Below are positions 49,953-58,593 of a stretch of 64,000 nt of DNA, piece by piece. Position 1 is the stretch's first letter, and each line of letters opens with the position of its first letter. The notes beneath the pieces were generated by a model that was given only the letters and a program-made list of their open reading frames with translations, made no database searches and was not told where the DNA came from. Source of the DNA: Variovorax sp. UMC13 (GTDB taxonomy: Bacteria > Pseudomonadota > Gammaproteobacteria > Burkholderiales > Burkholderiaceae_C); assembly GCF_014170375.1 (NCBI RefSeq), contig NZ_LZZW01000035.1, positions 43,703-107,702 on the forward strand, given 5' to 3'. The position numbers were made by a program, and so were the translations under genes.

Positions 49953-50351
49953 TCAGTCCGGCAGCACCGCCGTCACTTCGATCTCCACCTTGGCGCGCGT
50001 CTCCACCAGCGCCGCCACCTGCACGCAGGTCATCGCGGGAAAGTTGCGGCCCATCGCGTCGCGGTAGACCGGGCCCAGCTCGGCCAGGCGGCGGTTGTAT
50101 TCGTCGCGGTCGGTGATGTACCAGGTCATGCGCACCATGTGCTCGGGCCCGGCGCCGGCCTCGCGCAGCACCTCGACGATGTTGCGCAGCGCCTGGCCGG
50201 TCTGCGCGATGAAGTCGTCGGTCTCGAAGACCTGTTGCGCGTTCCAGCCGATCTGGCCGCCGACGAAGATCTGGGTGCCGCGCGCGGCGATGCCGTTGGC
50301 GTAGCCCTTGGGTGGCAGCCAGCCCGGTGGTTGCAGTAGCTTGTTCATCAT
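49953..50351 (-). CDS. RidA-family protein lacking the catalytic arginine
   Basis: The RidA fold hydrolyses enamine/imine intermediates in its archetype. This 132-residue member has the family blocks YANGIAARGTQIFVGGQIGW and FPAMTCVQVAALVETRAKVE. The Arg that RidA enzymes use (Arg105 in the CVEVARLP context) aligns with A114 here (CVQVAAL), so it belongs to the Arg-less Rid subgroups and may not deaminate. It is the last gene of the aryl-CoA operon, overlapping the ligase stop by 4 nt, so it is surely co-translated. A role in handling a nitrogen-containing ring-cleavage product is inferred. Confidence 0.88.
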   Translation of the reverse strand: MMNKLLQPPGWLPPKGYANGIAARGTQIFVGGQIGWNAQQVFETDDFIAQTGQALRNIVEVLREAGAGPEHMVRMTWYITDRDEYNRRLAELGPVYRDAMGRNFPAMTCVQVAALVETRAKVEIEVTAVLPD

Positions 50352-51958
50352 GTGTTCTGTCTCAGTTTGAAGCGTTGGAGCTTGCCGGTCTCGGTGCGGG
50401 GCAGCACCTCGACGAATTCGATCTCGCGCGGGTACTTGTAGGGCGCGATGGCCGCCTTGACGTGGTCCTGCAGCGCCTTGCACAGCGCGGCGTCGCCGGT
50501 GATGCCGGGCTTGAGCACGCAGAAGGCCTTGACGATCATGCCGCGGTCCTCGTCGGGCTTGCCGACCACGCCGCACTCGGCCACGGCCGGGTGCTGCAGC
50601 AGCGCGTCCTCGACCTCGGGGCCGCCGACGTTGTAGCCGGCGGTGATGATCATGTCGTCGTCGCGCGCCTGGTAGAAGAAGTAGCCGTCTTCGTCCTGGC
50701 GGAAGGCATCGCCCGGGTAGTTCCAGCCGTTCTTGACGTACTTGGCCTGGCGCGGGTCGTCGAAGTAGCGGCAGCCCACCGGCCCCTGGATGGCCAGCTT
50801 GCCGACGGTGCCGCGCGGCACTTCATGGCCTTCGTCGTCGACCACCTTGGCGGTGAAACCGGGCACGGCCTTGCCCACGGCACCGCGCCGCACATCGGCG
50901 CCGGCCGCCGAGATGTAGATGTGGAACACCTCGGTGCCGCCGATGCCGTCGAGCATCTCGATGCCGGTCGCATCCTTCCACAGTTGGCGCGTGGCGTCGG
51001 GCAGGGCCTCGCCCGCGCTCACCGTGATGCGCAGCGTGGGCGTCCCGAGCTGCTTGGCGAAGGGCGCCATCTGCCGGTAGAAGGTGGGCGCGGTGTAGAC
51101 GATGGTGGCGCCGGTCTCGTTGATCAGCTTGACCATGCCCTCGGGCGTGTACGGGATGTCGGGGTAGTAGACCGAGGAGCCGGCCCACATCGGATAGACC
51201 AGCAGGCCACCCAGGCCGAAGGTGAAGGCCAGCGGCGGCGAGCCCATCACGATGTCATCGGGCCGGGCCTTGAGCACATGGCGCGGCCAGGTCTCGCACA
51301 TCGCGAGCACGTCGCGGTGCGTGGTGGCCGGTGCCTTGGGCTTGCCCGTGGTGCCCGAGGTGAAGGCCAGCAGCGCGATGTCGTCGGCGGCCGTGGGGCA
51401 GGCGGTGAACACGCCGCGCTTCTTCGCGGCCAGCGCCTCGAGCGCATCGGGGGCGTCCGACTTGAAGGCCACGATGGTCTTCAACACCGGATTCGCCTTC
51501 TGCGCGACCTGCATGTCGTCGAGCAGTCGGGCTTCGCACAGCGCGACCGTGGGCCTGGCCTTGTCGAGGATGTCGCCGAGCTCGCGTGCGCGCAGCAGCG
51601 GCATGGTGGCGACCGCGATCAGGCCGGCCTTGACCACCGCGAGCCAGGCCAGCGCCATCGGAATCGAGTTGCCGCCACGCAGCAGCACGCGGTTGCCGGG
51701 CACCAGGCCCAGGTCCTCGGTCAGCACCTGCGCGATGCGGTTGACTTCGACGGCCGCCTGCGCGTAGCTCAAGGTGCGGGTGGGAGAACGCAGCATCGGC
51801 CGGTCGGCGAAGCCCTTGGCCCCCGCCTTGTCCAGCAGTTCCTCGACCAGGTTCAACTGGTCGGGCAGTTGCAGTTCCGGCAGGTCGTACCGGAAGACCG
51901 GCAATTGATCCGCAGGCGGAAGTCCATCGTGGACGAAACGGTCGATTTGTGCGCTCAA
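50348..51958 (-). CDS. aryl-CoA ligase (2-aminobenzoate/benzoate-CoA ligase family)
   Basis: This 536-residue enzyme of the acyl-adenylate family activates an aromatic acid to its CoA thioester with ATP. Seen are the P-loop LLAFTSGTTGKPKAPATTHR, the A5-type DGIGGTEVFHIYISA, the hinge block MIITAGYNVGGPEVEDALLQ and the C-terminal catalytic Lys in PRTETGKLQRFKL. It resembles benzoate and 2-aminobenzoate CoA ligases. Position in the operon with the aminobenzoyl/salicylyl-CoA monooxygenase favours an ortho-substituted benzoate. Five nt separate it from the dehydrogenase gene. Confidence 0.85.
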   Translation of the reverse strand: MSAQIDRFVHDGLPPADQLPVFRYDLPELQLPDQLNLVEELLDKAGAKGFADRPMLRSPTRTLSYAQAAVEVNRIAQVLTEDLGLVPGNRVLLRGGNSIPMALAWLAVVKAGLIAVATMPLLRARELGDILDKARPTVALCEARLLDDMQVAQKANPVLKTIVAFKSDAPDALEALAAKKRGVFTACPTAADDIALLAFTSGTTGKPKAPATTHRDVLAMCETWPRHVLKARPDDIVMGSPPLAFTFGLGGLLVYPMWAGSSVYYPDIPYTPEGMVKLINETGATIVYTAPTFYRQMAPFAKQLGTPTLRITVSAGEALPDATRQLWKDATGIEMLDGIGGTEVFHIYISAAGADVRRGAVGKAVPGFTAKVVDDEGHEVPRGTVGKLAIQGPVGCRYFDDPRQAKYVKNGWNYPGDAFRQDEDGYFFYQARDDDMIITAGYNVGGPEVEDALLQHPAVAECGVVGKPDEDRGMIVKAFCVLKPGITGDAALCKALQDHVKAAIAPYKYPREIEFVEVLPRTETGKLQRFKLRQNT

Positions 51959-51963
51959 GGTGT

Positions 51964-53151
51964 CTACTCCCGCAGGACGGATTTGCCGATGATCAGTTGC
52001 TGGACCTCCGTCGCGCCTTCGTAGATGCGCAGCGCGCGGATGTCACGGTAGAGACTCTCAACTTTCGTGCCCACTTGCACGCCGCTGCCGCCGTGCATCT
52101 GCAGCGCCATGTCGATCACGCGCTGCGCGTTCTCGGTGGCGCACATCTTGGCCATCGCCGCGGCCGCGGTGTAGTCGGCGAAGGGCTTGCCGGTGCGCTC
52201 GCCTTCGTCGCGCATCCAGGCCGCGCGGTAGGTGAGCAATGCGGCGCTGTCGACCAGCGCGGCCATGTCGCCGAGCTTGGCCTGCGTGAGCTGGAAGTCG
52301 GCCAGGGTCTGGCCGAACATGCGGCGCGACTTGGCATGCGCGATGGCTTCGCTCAGCGCGCGGCGCGCCATGCCCAGTGCGGCCGCGGCCACCGAAGCAC
52401 GGAAGATGTCGAGCGTGCGCATCGCGAGCTTGAAACCGCCATGCACATCGCCCAGCTGCGCACCGTGCGGCACCTCGCAGGCACCAAAGCGCAGCGTGGC
52501 GAGCGGATGTGGTGCCATCACCTGGATGTGTTCGCTGGTGTCGAGGCCCCTGGCATCGGCATCGACGATGAAGGCCGTGATGCCGCGCGTGCCGCCGGCG
52601 GGGTCGGTCTTGGCGAACACCACGTAGAAGTCGGCGATGCCGCCGTTGCTGATCCAGGTCTTGACGCCGTCGAGTCGCCAGCCGCTGCCGGTGTCGACGG
52701 CCTGCATCGCCATCGCGCCCACGTCGGAGCCGGCCTCGGGTTCGCTCAAGGCGAAGGCCGCGATCCTGTCGCCGCGCGCGACCGCGCTCAGGTAGTCCGA
52801 CTGCTGCGCGGCGTTGCCCGCGAGCGTGATCGCGCCGCTGCCCAGGCCCTGCATCGCGAAGGCGAAGTCGGCCAGCGGCGAATGGAAGGCCAGCGTCTCG
52901 CGCAGCAGCACCAGCGCGCGCGAGTCGAGGCGCTCGAGCGCACCGCCGAAGGCCGCCGGCACGCAGTAGCGCAGCCAGCCGCCATCGCCCAGGCGCCGGA
53001 CCCAGTCGCGGCAGGCCGCGCGGTCGTCGCGCTCGTCCACGTCCTGTGCGGCGGTCCAGGGCAGCAGGCCGCGCGCGAGTTCGCGGTGCGCTTCATCGAA
53101 GAAGGGCAGCGCCAGGTGCGCCGTCGAGGGATCGACCTTGGAGACGGACAT
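51964..53151 (-). CDS. acyl-CoA dehydrogenase
   Basis: A 395-residue flavoprotein that introduces a double bond next to a CoA thioester, passing electrons to ETF. It has the FAD-side block FALSEPEAGSDVGAMAMQAV, WISNGGIADFYVV, the C-terminal helix with QMHGGSGVQVGTKVE and IYEGATEVQQLIIGKSVL, where the Glu of YEGATE is the usual base. In this operon it probably acts after ring reduction, on an alicyclic or ring-opened CoA ester. Three nt after the crotonase gene. Confidence 0.87.
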   Translation of the reverse strand: MSVSKVDPSTAHLALPFFDEAHRELARGLLPWTAAQDVDERDDRAACRDWVRRLGDGGWLRYCVPAAFGGALERLDSRALVLLRETLAFHSPLADFAFAMQGLGSGAITLAGNAAQQSDYLSAVARGDRIAAFALSEPEAGSDVGAMAMQAVDTGSGWRLDGVKTWISNGGIADFYVVFAKTDPAGGTRGITAFIVDADARGLDTSEHIQVMAPHPLATLRFGACEVPHGAQLGDVHGGFKLAMRTLDIFRASVAAAALGMARRALSEAIAHAKSRRMFGQTLADFQLTQAKLGDMAALVDSAALLTYRAAWMRDEGERTGKPFADYTAAAAMAKMCATENAQRVIDMALQMHGGSGVQVGTKVESLYRDIRALRIYEGATEVQQLIIGKSVLRE

Positions 53152-53154
53152 GGT

Positions 53155-54009
53155 TCAGTCTCCGCCGAAGACCGGCTTCTGCTTGGCGGCGAAGGCCTCG
53201 TAGGCGCGCGTGAAGTCGGCCGTCTGCATGCAGATGGCCTGGGCCTGCGCTTCGGCTTCGATCGCCTGCTCGATGGTCATCGACCATTCCTGCGACAGCA
53301 TGGTCTTGGTCATGCCGTGCGCGAAGGTCGGGCCGGCCGCGAGATCGCGTGCCATCTTCGTGGCCGCGGCCAGCACCGCGTCGCTCGCATGCAGCGCGTT
53401 GAAGAAGCCCCAGGCCAGGCCTTCGTCGGCGGTCATCGCGCGGCCGCTGAACAGCAGCTCCGATGCGCGGCCCTGACCGATCATGCGCGGCAGCAGCGCG
53501 CAGGCGCCCATGTCCGCGCCGGCCAGGCCGACGCGCGTGAACAGGAAGGCGGTGCGCGTGGCGGGCGTGCCGTAGCGGATGTCGCAGGCCAGCGCGATCA
53601 TCGCGCCGGCACCGGCGCAGATGCCGTCGATGGCGCCGATGATGGGTTGCGGGCACTGGCGGATCGCCTTCACCAGGTCGCCGGTCATGCGCGTGAACTC
53701 GAGCATCTCGGGCATGCTCATCTGGGTGAGCGGGCCGATGATCTCGTGCACGTCGCCGCCCGAGCAGAAGTTGCCGCCGGCGCCGGTCACGACGATGGCC
53801 TTGACGTCGGTCGCGTAGTGCAGCGCGCGGAACAGGTCGCGCAGTTCGGCGTACGACTGGAAGGTCAGCGGGTTCTTGCGCTCGGGCCGGTTGAGCGTGA
53901 CGGTGCCCACGCCGTCTTCATAGCGCCACTGGAAGTGCGTGGCCTGGTAGCCGGCCTTGGCCTCGAATTGCGCATGCATGGGATTGCCCGCGCCGATGTA
54001 GTGCTTCAT
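53155..54009 (-). CDS. enoyl-CoA hydratase/isomerase (crotonase) family
   Basis: A 284-residue crotonase-fold enzyme. The CoA-binding oxyanion segment is GAGGNFCSGGDVHEII and the second block is FLFTRVGLAGADMGACALLP. The two glutamates of classical hydratases are not evident at their places (ADMGA instead), so isomerase or ring-opening hydrolase chemistry is as likely as hydration. It overlaps marR by 4 nt. Expected substrate is an intermediate of the aryl-CoA pathway. Confidence 0.83.
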   Translation of the reverse strand: MKHYIGAGNPMHAQFEAKAGYQATHFQWRYEDGVGTVTLNRPERKNPLTFQSYAELRDLFRALHYATDVKAIVVTGAGGNFCSGGDVHEIIGPLTQMSMPEMLEFTRMTGDLVKAIRQCPQPIIGAIDGICAGAGAMIALACDIRYGTPATRTAFLFTRVGLAGADMGACALLPRMIGQGRASELLFSGRAMTADEGLAWGFFNALHASDAVLAAATKMARDLAAGPTFAHGMTKTMLSQEWSMTIEQAIEAEAQAQAICMQTADFTRAYEAFAAKQKPVFGGD

Positions 54010-54491
54010 TCGGTCTCCGTCTCTGTGTTCGTCTGGGGGTGGGTGTGCTGCTTGACCTTGCCGAGCAGCTTGTGCAGCTGGGTGATCTCCTTGGGCGCGA
54101 GGCCGGCGAAGGCCTCGACGATCCAGGCTTCATGCTGGTGCGCCATCTCGTTGAACAGCGCGCGGCCGCGTGTCGTGAGGCGCACGCGCCAGGCGCGACG
54201 GTCGCCCTCGACGTTGACACGCTCGACCAGCTCCTCGGCCACCAGCTGGTCGGTGATGCCGGTCACGTTGCCGCCCGTGACCATCATGCGGCGCGACAGC
54301 TCGTTCATCTTCAGCCCCTCGGGCGAGCGTTCGAGCTGTGACATCAGGTCGAAGCGCGGCAGCGTGGTGGCGAACTGCTCGCGCAGGCCGTTGCGCACTT
54401 CCTTCTCGATCAGCTGGGTGCAGGTCAAAAGCCGCAGCCAGAGCCGCAGCTCGTCGGGGTGTTCGCTGTGGGCGCGGGCTTCGAGGTCCAT
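54006..54491 (-). CDS. MarR-family transcriptional regulator
   Basis: A 161-residue winged-helix regulator with the MarR core: LPRFDLMSQLERSPEGLKMN, then the recognition helix with LSRRMMVTGGNVTGITDQL and the wing with VEGDRRAWRVRLTTRGRALF. It sits inside the operon, directly abutting the monooxygenase stop and overlapping the crotonase start, so it is autoregulated if it binds the dyad at 56853-56866. The ligand is probably the CoA ester or free aromatic acid, as for other MarR regulators of aryl-CoA pathways. Confidence 0.9.
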   Translation of the reverse strand: MDLEARAHSEHPDELRLWLRLLTCTQLIEKEVRNGLREQFATTLPRFDLMSQLERSPEGLKMNELSRRMMVTGGNVTGITDQLVAEELVERVNVEGDRRAWRVRLTTRGRALFNEMAHQHEAWIVEAFAGLAPKEITQLHKLLGKVKQHTHPQTNTETETE

Positions 54492-56843
54492 TCAGCGCTC
54501 CTCTTCGGCCGGCAGCGCGGCCGGGCCGGCGGCCAGGGCCTGCTGCTTGGCGATCTCGCGGTACATCTGGTCGCGGCCCGCGGTGTATTGCTTCGGCCAC
54601 TCGACATGGCGGCTCTGCAGCTTGGCCGCCTCGTGCAGCGTCCAGGCCGGGTCGGCCAGGTGCGGGCGCGCGACGGCGCAGAGGTCGGCGCGGCCGGCCG
54701 CGATGATGCTGTTGGCCTGGTCGGCGTCGGTGATCGCGCCCACCGCGATGGTCGCGATGCCGACCTCGTTGCGGATGCGGTCCGCGAAAGGTGTCTGGTA
54801 CATGCGGCCGTAGACGGGCTGGGCGTCGCGCGTGGTCTGGCCCGAGGACACGTCGATGAAGTCGCAGCCCGCGGCCTTGAACAGCCGCGCGATCGCGACC
54901 GCGTCGTCGTCGGTGTTGCCGCCGGGCGCCCAGTCGTGGGCCGAGATGCGCACGCTCATCGGGCGCTCGGCCGGCCAGGCCGCGCGCATGGCCTCGAACA
55001 CCTCCAACGGATAACGCGCACGGTGCGCGATGTCGCCGCCGTAGTCGTCGGTGCGCCGGTTGGTGAGCGGGCTCAGGAAGGAGGCCAGCACATAGCCGTG
55101 CGCGCAGTGCAGCTCGAGCCAGTCGAAGCCGGCCTCGGCCGCGCGGCGCGTGGCGGCGACGAACTGCTCGCGCAGCGTGTCCATGTCGACGCGCGTCATT
55201 TCAGCCGGCGTCTGGTTCTGCGCGCCGTAGGCCTGCGCGCTGGCGGCGATCAGCGGCCAGTTGCCCGCGGGCAGCGGCTCGTCGGTGCCTTCCCAGCCCA
55301 CCTGCGTCGAGCCCTTGGGGCCGCTGTGGCCCAGCTGCATGCCGATCTTGGCGCTGGTCTGCGTGTGGACGAAGTCGACGATGCGCTTGAACGCAGCGCC
55401 TTGCTCGTCGGTGTAGAGGCCGGGGCAGGCCGGCGTGATGCGGCCTTCGGGCGTGGGGCTGGTCATCTCGACGAAGACCAGCGCCGCGCCGCCCATGGCG
55501 CGCGCGCCCAGGTGCACCAGGTGGAAGTCCTGCGGCAGGCCATCGACCGCGCTGTAGGTGGCCATCGGCGAGACCACGATGCGGTTCTTGAGCTCGAGCC
55601 CGCGCACCTTGAGCGGCGTGAGCATGGGCGCGATCTTCTTCCCGCCGGCCAGCCATTTCTCGTAGCCGCCCAGCCAGGCCGCATCGCGCAGCCGCAGGTT
55701 CTCGTGGCTGATGCGCTGGCTGCGCGTGAGCATCGAGTAGGCGAACTGCTCGATCTGCATGCCGGTGTAGCGCGAGACGTTCTCGAACCACTCGGTGGAG
55801 TTGCGCGCGGCGTTCTGGATCTTCAGCACCTCGACGCTGCGGCGGGCCTCGTAGCCCACCAGCACCTCGTCGATGCTGCCGCCATGGCCGAACTCGTCGG
55901 CCAGGTCGATCGCGTCTTCCAGTGCCAGCTTGGTGCCCGAGCCGATCGAGAAGTGGGCGGTGTGGGCGGCGTCGCCCATCAGCACCACGGGCACGGTCCT
56001 GCCGTCGACTTCGACGCGGTGCGTCCAGTGCTTGCAGATCACGCGCGGGAAGCGGATCCAGTTGGCCGAGCCGCGCAGGTGCGAGGCGTTGCTGATCAGC
56101 GCATGGCCGCCCAGGTACTTGGCGAACAGCTTCTCGCAGAAGGCGATGGCCTCGGGCTGCTCCATTTGATCGAGGCCGTGTGCCTTCCACACCTCTTCGG
56201 GCGTCTCGACGATGAAGGTCGAGGTCTCGTCGTCGAACTGGTAGGCATGGGCCTGGAACCAGCCGTGCTCGGTCTCTTCGAAGGCGAAGGTGAAGGCGTC
56301 GAAGGTCTGGTGCGTGCCCAGCCAGACGAAGCGGCACTTGCGGTTGTCGATGTCGGGCTGGAACACCTCGGCATAGCGCGTGCGGATGCGGCTGTTGAGG
56401 CCGTCGCTGGCGATCACCAGGTCGGCGCGGTACTGCGCGGCCAGCGCCTGGTCATCGGTGGCGTCGGTCTCGAACACCAGGTCCACGCCCAGCGCGAGGC
56501 AGCGCTCCTGCAGGATGTTGAGCAGGCGCTTGCGCCCGATGCCGCAGAAGCCGTGGCCGCCCGAGCGCACCTGGCGGTCCTTGAAGAAGACCTGGATGTC
56601 GTCCCAGTGGTGGAAGGACTGGCCGATGAGCGCGGCCGTCTCGGCTTCGGCGGCCGCCAGGTTGGCCAGCGTCTGGTCGCTGAGCACCACGCCCCAGCCG
56701 AAGGTGTCGAAGGGGCGGTTGCGCTCCACCACGGTGATCTCGAGGCGCGGATGGCGCGCCTTCATCAGCAGGGCGAAGTACAGGCCCGCGGGCCCGCCAC
56801 CGATACACAGAATGCGTTGGAGGGAGGGCGCAAGGATGTTCAT
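54492..56843 (-). CDS. bifunctional aryl-CoA monooxygenase/reductase (2-aminobenzoyl-CoA or salicylyl-CoA type)
   Basis: A 783-residue fusion. The first 380 residues are an FAD monooxygenase: ILCIGGGPAGLYFALLMKAR, then VLMGDAAHTAHFSIGSGTKL. From about 400 comes an Old Yellow Enzyme-type FMN reductase with TPLKVRGLELKNRIVVSPMA, the DWLELHCAHGYVLASFLSPL barrel segment and VGAITDADQANSIIAAGRAD. This fusion is known from 2-aminobenzoyl-CoA monooxygenase/reductase of Azoarcus evansii and from salicylyl-CoA 5-hydroxylase-like proteins. It dearomatises the CoA-activated ring. ATG 56843 places the Rossmann motif near residue 14; no clear Shine-Dalgarno precedes it. Confidence 0.88.
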   Translation of the reverse strand: MNILAPSLQRILCIGGGPAGLYFALLMKARHPRLEITVVERNRPFDTFGWGVVLSDQTLANLAAAEAETAALIGQSFHHWDDIQVFFKDRQVRSGGHGFCGIGRKRLLNILQERCLALGVDLVFETDATDDQALAAQYRADLVIASDGLNSRIRTRYAEVFQPDIDNRKCRFVWLGTHQTFDAFTFAFEETEHGWFQAHAYQFDDETSTFIVETPEEVWKAHGLDQMEQPEAIAFCEKLFAKYLGGHALISNASHLRGSANWIRFPRVICKHWTHRVEVDGRTVPVVLMGDAAHTAHFSIGSGTKLALEDAIDLADEFGHGGSIDEVLVGYEARRSVEVLKIQNAARNSTEWFENVSRYTGMQIEQFAYSMLTRSQRISHENLRLRDAAWLGGYEKWLAGGKKIAPMLTPLKVRGLELKNRIVVSPMATYSAVDGLPQDFHLVHLGARAMGGAALVFVEMTSPTPEGRITPACPGLYTDEQGAAFKRIVDFVHTQTSAKIGMQLGHSGPKGSTQVGWEGTDEPLPAGNWPLIAASAQAYGAQNQTPAEMTRVDMDTLREQFVAATRRAAEAGFDWLELHCAHGYVLASFLSPLTNRRTDDYGGDIAHRARYPLEVFEAMRAAWPAERPMSVRISAHDWAPGGNTDDDAVAIARLFKAAGCDFIDVSSGQTTRDAQPVYGRMYQTPFADRIRNEVGIATIAVGAITDADQANSIIAAGRADLCAVARPHLADPAWTLHEAAKLQSRHVEWPKQYTAGRDQMYREIAKQQALAAGPAALPAEEER

Positions 56844-56852
56844 GGATAAATA

Positions 56853-56866
56853 GTTTAGGCATAAAC
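56853..56866. promoter_or_regulatory. MarR-type operator candidate of the aryl-CoA operon
   Basis: GTTTA (56853-56857), GGCA, TAAAC (56862-56866), in an A+T-rich stretch directly upstream of the monooxygenase ATG at 56843. Size and position suit a MarR-family dimer blocking the promoter or translation start. The divergent cfa gene begins 77 bp away. Confidence 0.5.
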
Positions 56867-56943
56867 ATTTGGGTGTCAATGGGGGAAGGGTCTTAGACGG
56901 GGGTCGGTTGACGTGTAACGAGCTGCTGGGAAAAATCATCGGC

Positions 56944-58209
56944 ATGCCAAGCCTGATACCGAAGATCGAGTCTCAACTTGCCAGCCTGCCGGTGCCCATC
57001 GCGCTGCAGCTGCCCGACGGCCGGACCGTCGCCCAGCCCGGTTCCCGGGTCACGCTCGCCTTCACCGACTGGGCCTCGCTGGCCAAGCTGGCGGCGCGCC
57101 AGATTGGTGCGATCGGCGAGGCCTACGTCGAGGGCCGCGTCCAGATCGACGGCGCGATGCGCGACCTGACCGACGCGGCCGCCGGCCTGCTGCCGGGCAA
57201 CCCGGCCGAGACCGACACCGGCTGGTGGTCGCGCCTGCTGCGGCGCGCCAAGTCGCGCGGCTCGCACACGCTGGGCAAGGACGCGGCGCAGATCGAGTTC
57301 CACTACGACGTCTCCGACGACTTCTACGCGCTGTGGCTGGACCCGCGCCGGGTCTACTCCTGCGCCTACTACCGCAGCGAGGACCTGACGCTGGCCCAGG
57401 CCCAGGAAGCCAAGCTCGACCACATCTGCCGCAAGCTGATGCTCAAGCCGGGCGAGCGTTATCTGGACGTGGGCTCGGGCTGGGGCGGCCTGCTGCTGTG
57501 GGCCGCCGAGCACTACGGCGTGGACGCCACCGGCATCACGCTGTCGAAGAACCAGCATGCGCACGTGCAGCGGCTGATCGAGGAAAAGGGGCTGCAGGGC
57601 CGTGTGCGCGTCGAGCTGCGCGACTACCGGCTGCTCGACACCGCCAAGCCCTTCGACAAGATTTCGTCGGTGGGCATGTTCGAGCACGTGGGGCGCGCCA
57701 ACATGCCGACCTACTTCAAGCACATCCACGACCTGCTGGCGCCGGGCGGCCTGGTGATGAACCACGGCATCACCTCGGGCCGGCTCGACTACCAGCAGCT
57801 GGGCGCGGGCATGGGCGACTTCATCGAGAAGTACATCTTCCCGGGCGGCGAGCTGCTGCACGTGACGCAGGTGCTGCGCGACATGGCGGGCGCGGGCCTG
57901 GAGATGGTCGACACCGAGAACCTGCGGCCGCACTACGCGCGCACGCTGTGGGCCTGGTCCGATGCGCTGGAGGCGCAGCTCGAGGACGCCCGCGCCGTGC
58001 TGTGCCGCACCAGCACCCAGCCCGAGCGTGCCGAGCGCATCCTGCGTGCCTACCGCCTCTACCTGGCGGGCTCGGCGATGAGTTTCGAGCGCGGCTGGAT
58101 CTCGCTGCACCAGATGCTGGCGACGCGGCCCGACGGCAAGGTCGAAGGCGGCCCGATGCGCGGTGCGCAATCGGTGTACCCTTTCACCCGGGACTTCCTC
58201 TACAAGTAA
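56944..58209 (+). CDS. cyclopropane-fatty-acyl-phospholipid synthase family protein
   Basis: A SAM-dependent enzyme that adds a methylene bridge to unsaturated phospholipid acyl chains at the membrane. ATG 56944 gives 421 residues; the open frame from 56869 adds no family sequence. Features: HYDVSDDFYALWLDPRRVYS, SCAYY (methyl transfer site), the SAM motif YLDVGSGWGGLLLWAAEHYG and ISSVGMFEHVGRANMPTYFK. The N-terminal domain (1-110) is the usual lipid-binding part. Divergent from the aryl-CoA operon. Close CFA-like C-methyltransferases cannot be ruled out. Confidence 0.88.
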   Translation: MPSLIPKIESQLASLPVPIALQLPDGRTVAQPGSRVTLAFTDWASLAKLAARQIGAIGEAYVEGRVQIDGAMRDLTDAAAGLLPGNPAETDTGWWSRLLRRAKSRGSHTLGKDAAQIEFHYDVSDDFYALWLDPRRVYSCAYYRSEDLTLAQAQEAKLDHICRKLMLKPGERYLDVGSGWGGLLLWAAEHYGVDATGITLSKNQHAHVQRLIEEKGLQGRVRVELRDYRLLDTAKPFDKISSVGMFEHVGRANMPTYFKHIHDLLAPGGLVMNHGITSGRLDYQQLGAGMGDFIEKYIFPGGELLHVTQVLRDMAGAGLEMVDTENLRPHYARTLWAWSDALEAQLEDARAVLCRTSTQPERAERILRAYRLYLAGSAMSFERGWISLHQMLATRPDGKVEGGPMRGAQSVYPFTRDFLYK

Positions 58210-58214
58210 AGAAC

Positions 58215-58541
58215 ATGCTCTACCGTTTCAAATCTCAGGCCACCGCCGACGTCGTGATGCTCGAACCCAATGCACGCCAGTTGCTCGAGGTCATCGGCAA
58301 GGCACCCGGTGCGCAAGGCATCATCACCAGCGACCAGATCCCCGGCGCCATCTCCGCGCTCGAAGCCGCCATCGCCCACGAGCATGCGCAGCACCGCAAC
58401 AACGACGACGCCTTCGCGTCCGAGAAGCACGAGGAGCCCGCCGAGCGCGAGCACGTGGCGCTGCACCAGCGCGCCGCGCCGCTGATCGACATGCTCAAGC
58501 GCTCCGTCGCTGAGGGCAAGGACGTCGTCTGGGGAGTTTAG
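58215..58541 (+). CDS. DUF1840 family protein
   Basis: A 108-residue protein of unknown function, begun at ATG 58215, 5 nt after the cfa-like gene. It has the DUF1840 start MLYRFKSQATADVVMLEPNA and the C-terminal APLIDMLKRSVAEGKDVVWG. Family members are common in Burkholderiales. The middle is rich in His, Glu and Ala (EHAQHRNNDDAFASEKHEEP), so disordered. No function is claimed. Followed by a dispersed repeat. Confidence 0.85.
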   Translation: MLYRFKSQATADVVMLEPNARQLLEVIGKAPGAQGIITSDQIPGAISALEAAIAHEHAQHRNNDDAFASEKHEEPAEREHVALHQRAAPLIDMLKRSVAEGKDVVWGV

Positions 58542-58593
58542 GCTCGCCCCCAGTCTGCGGCGCACTGCGTGTCGCCTCCGCCAACCCCCTACC

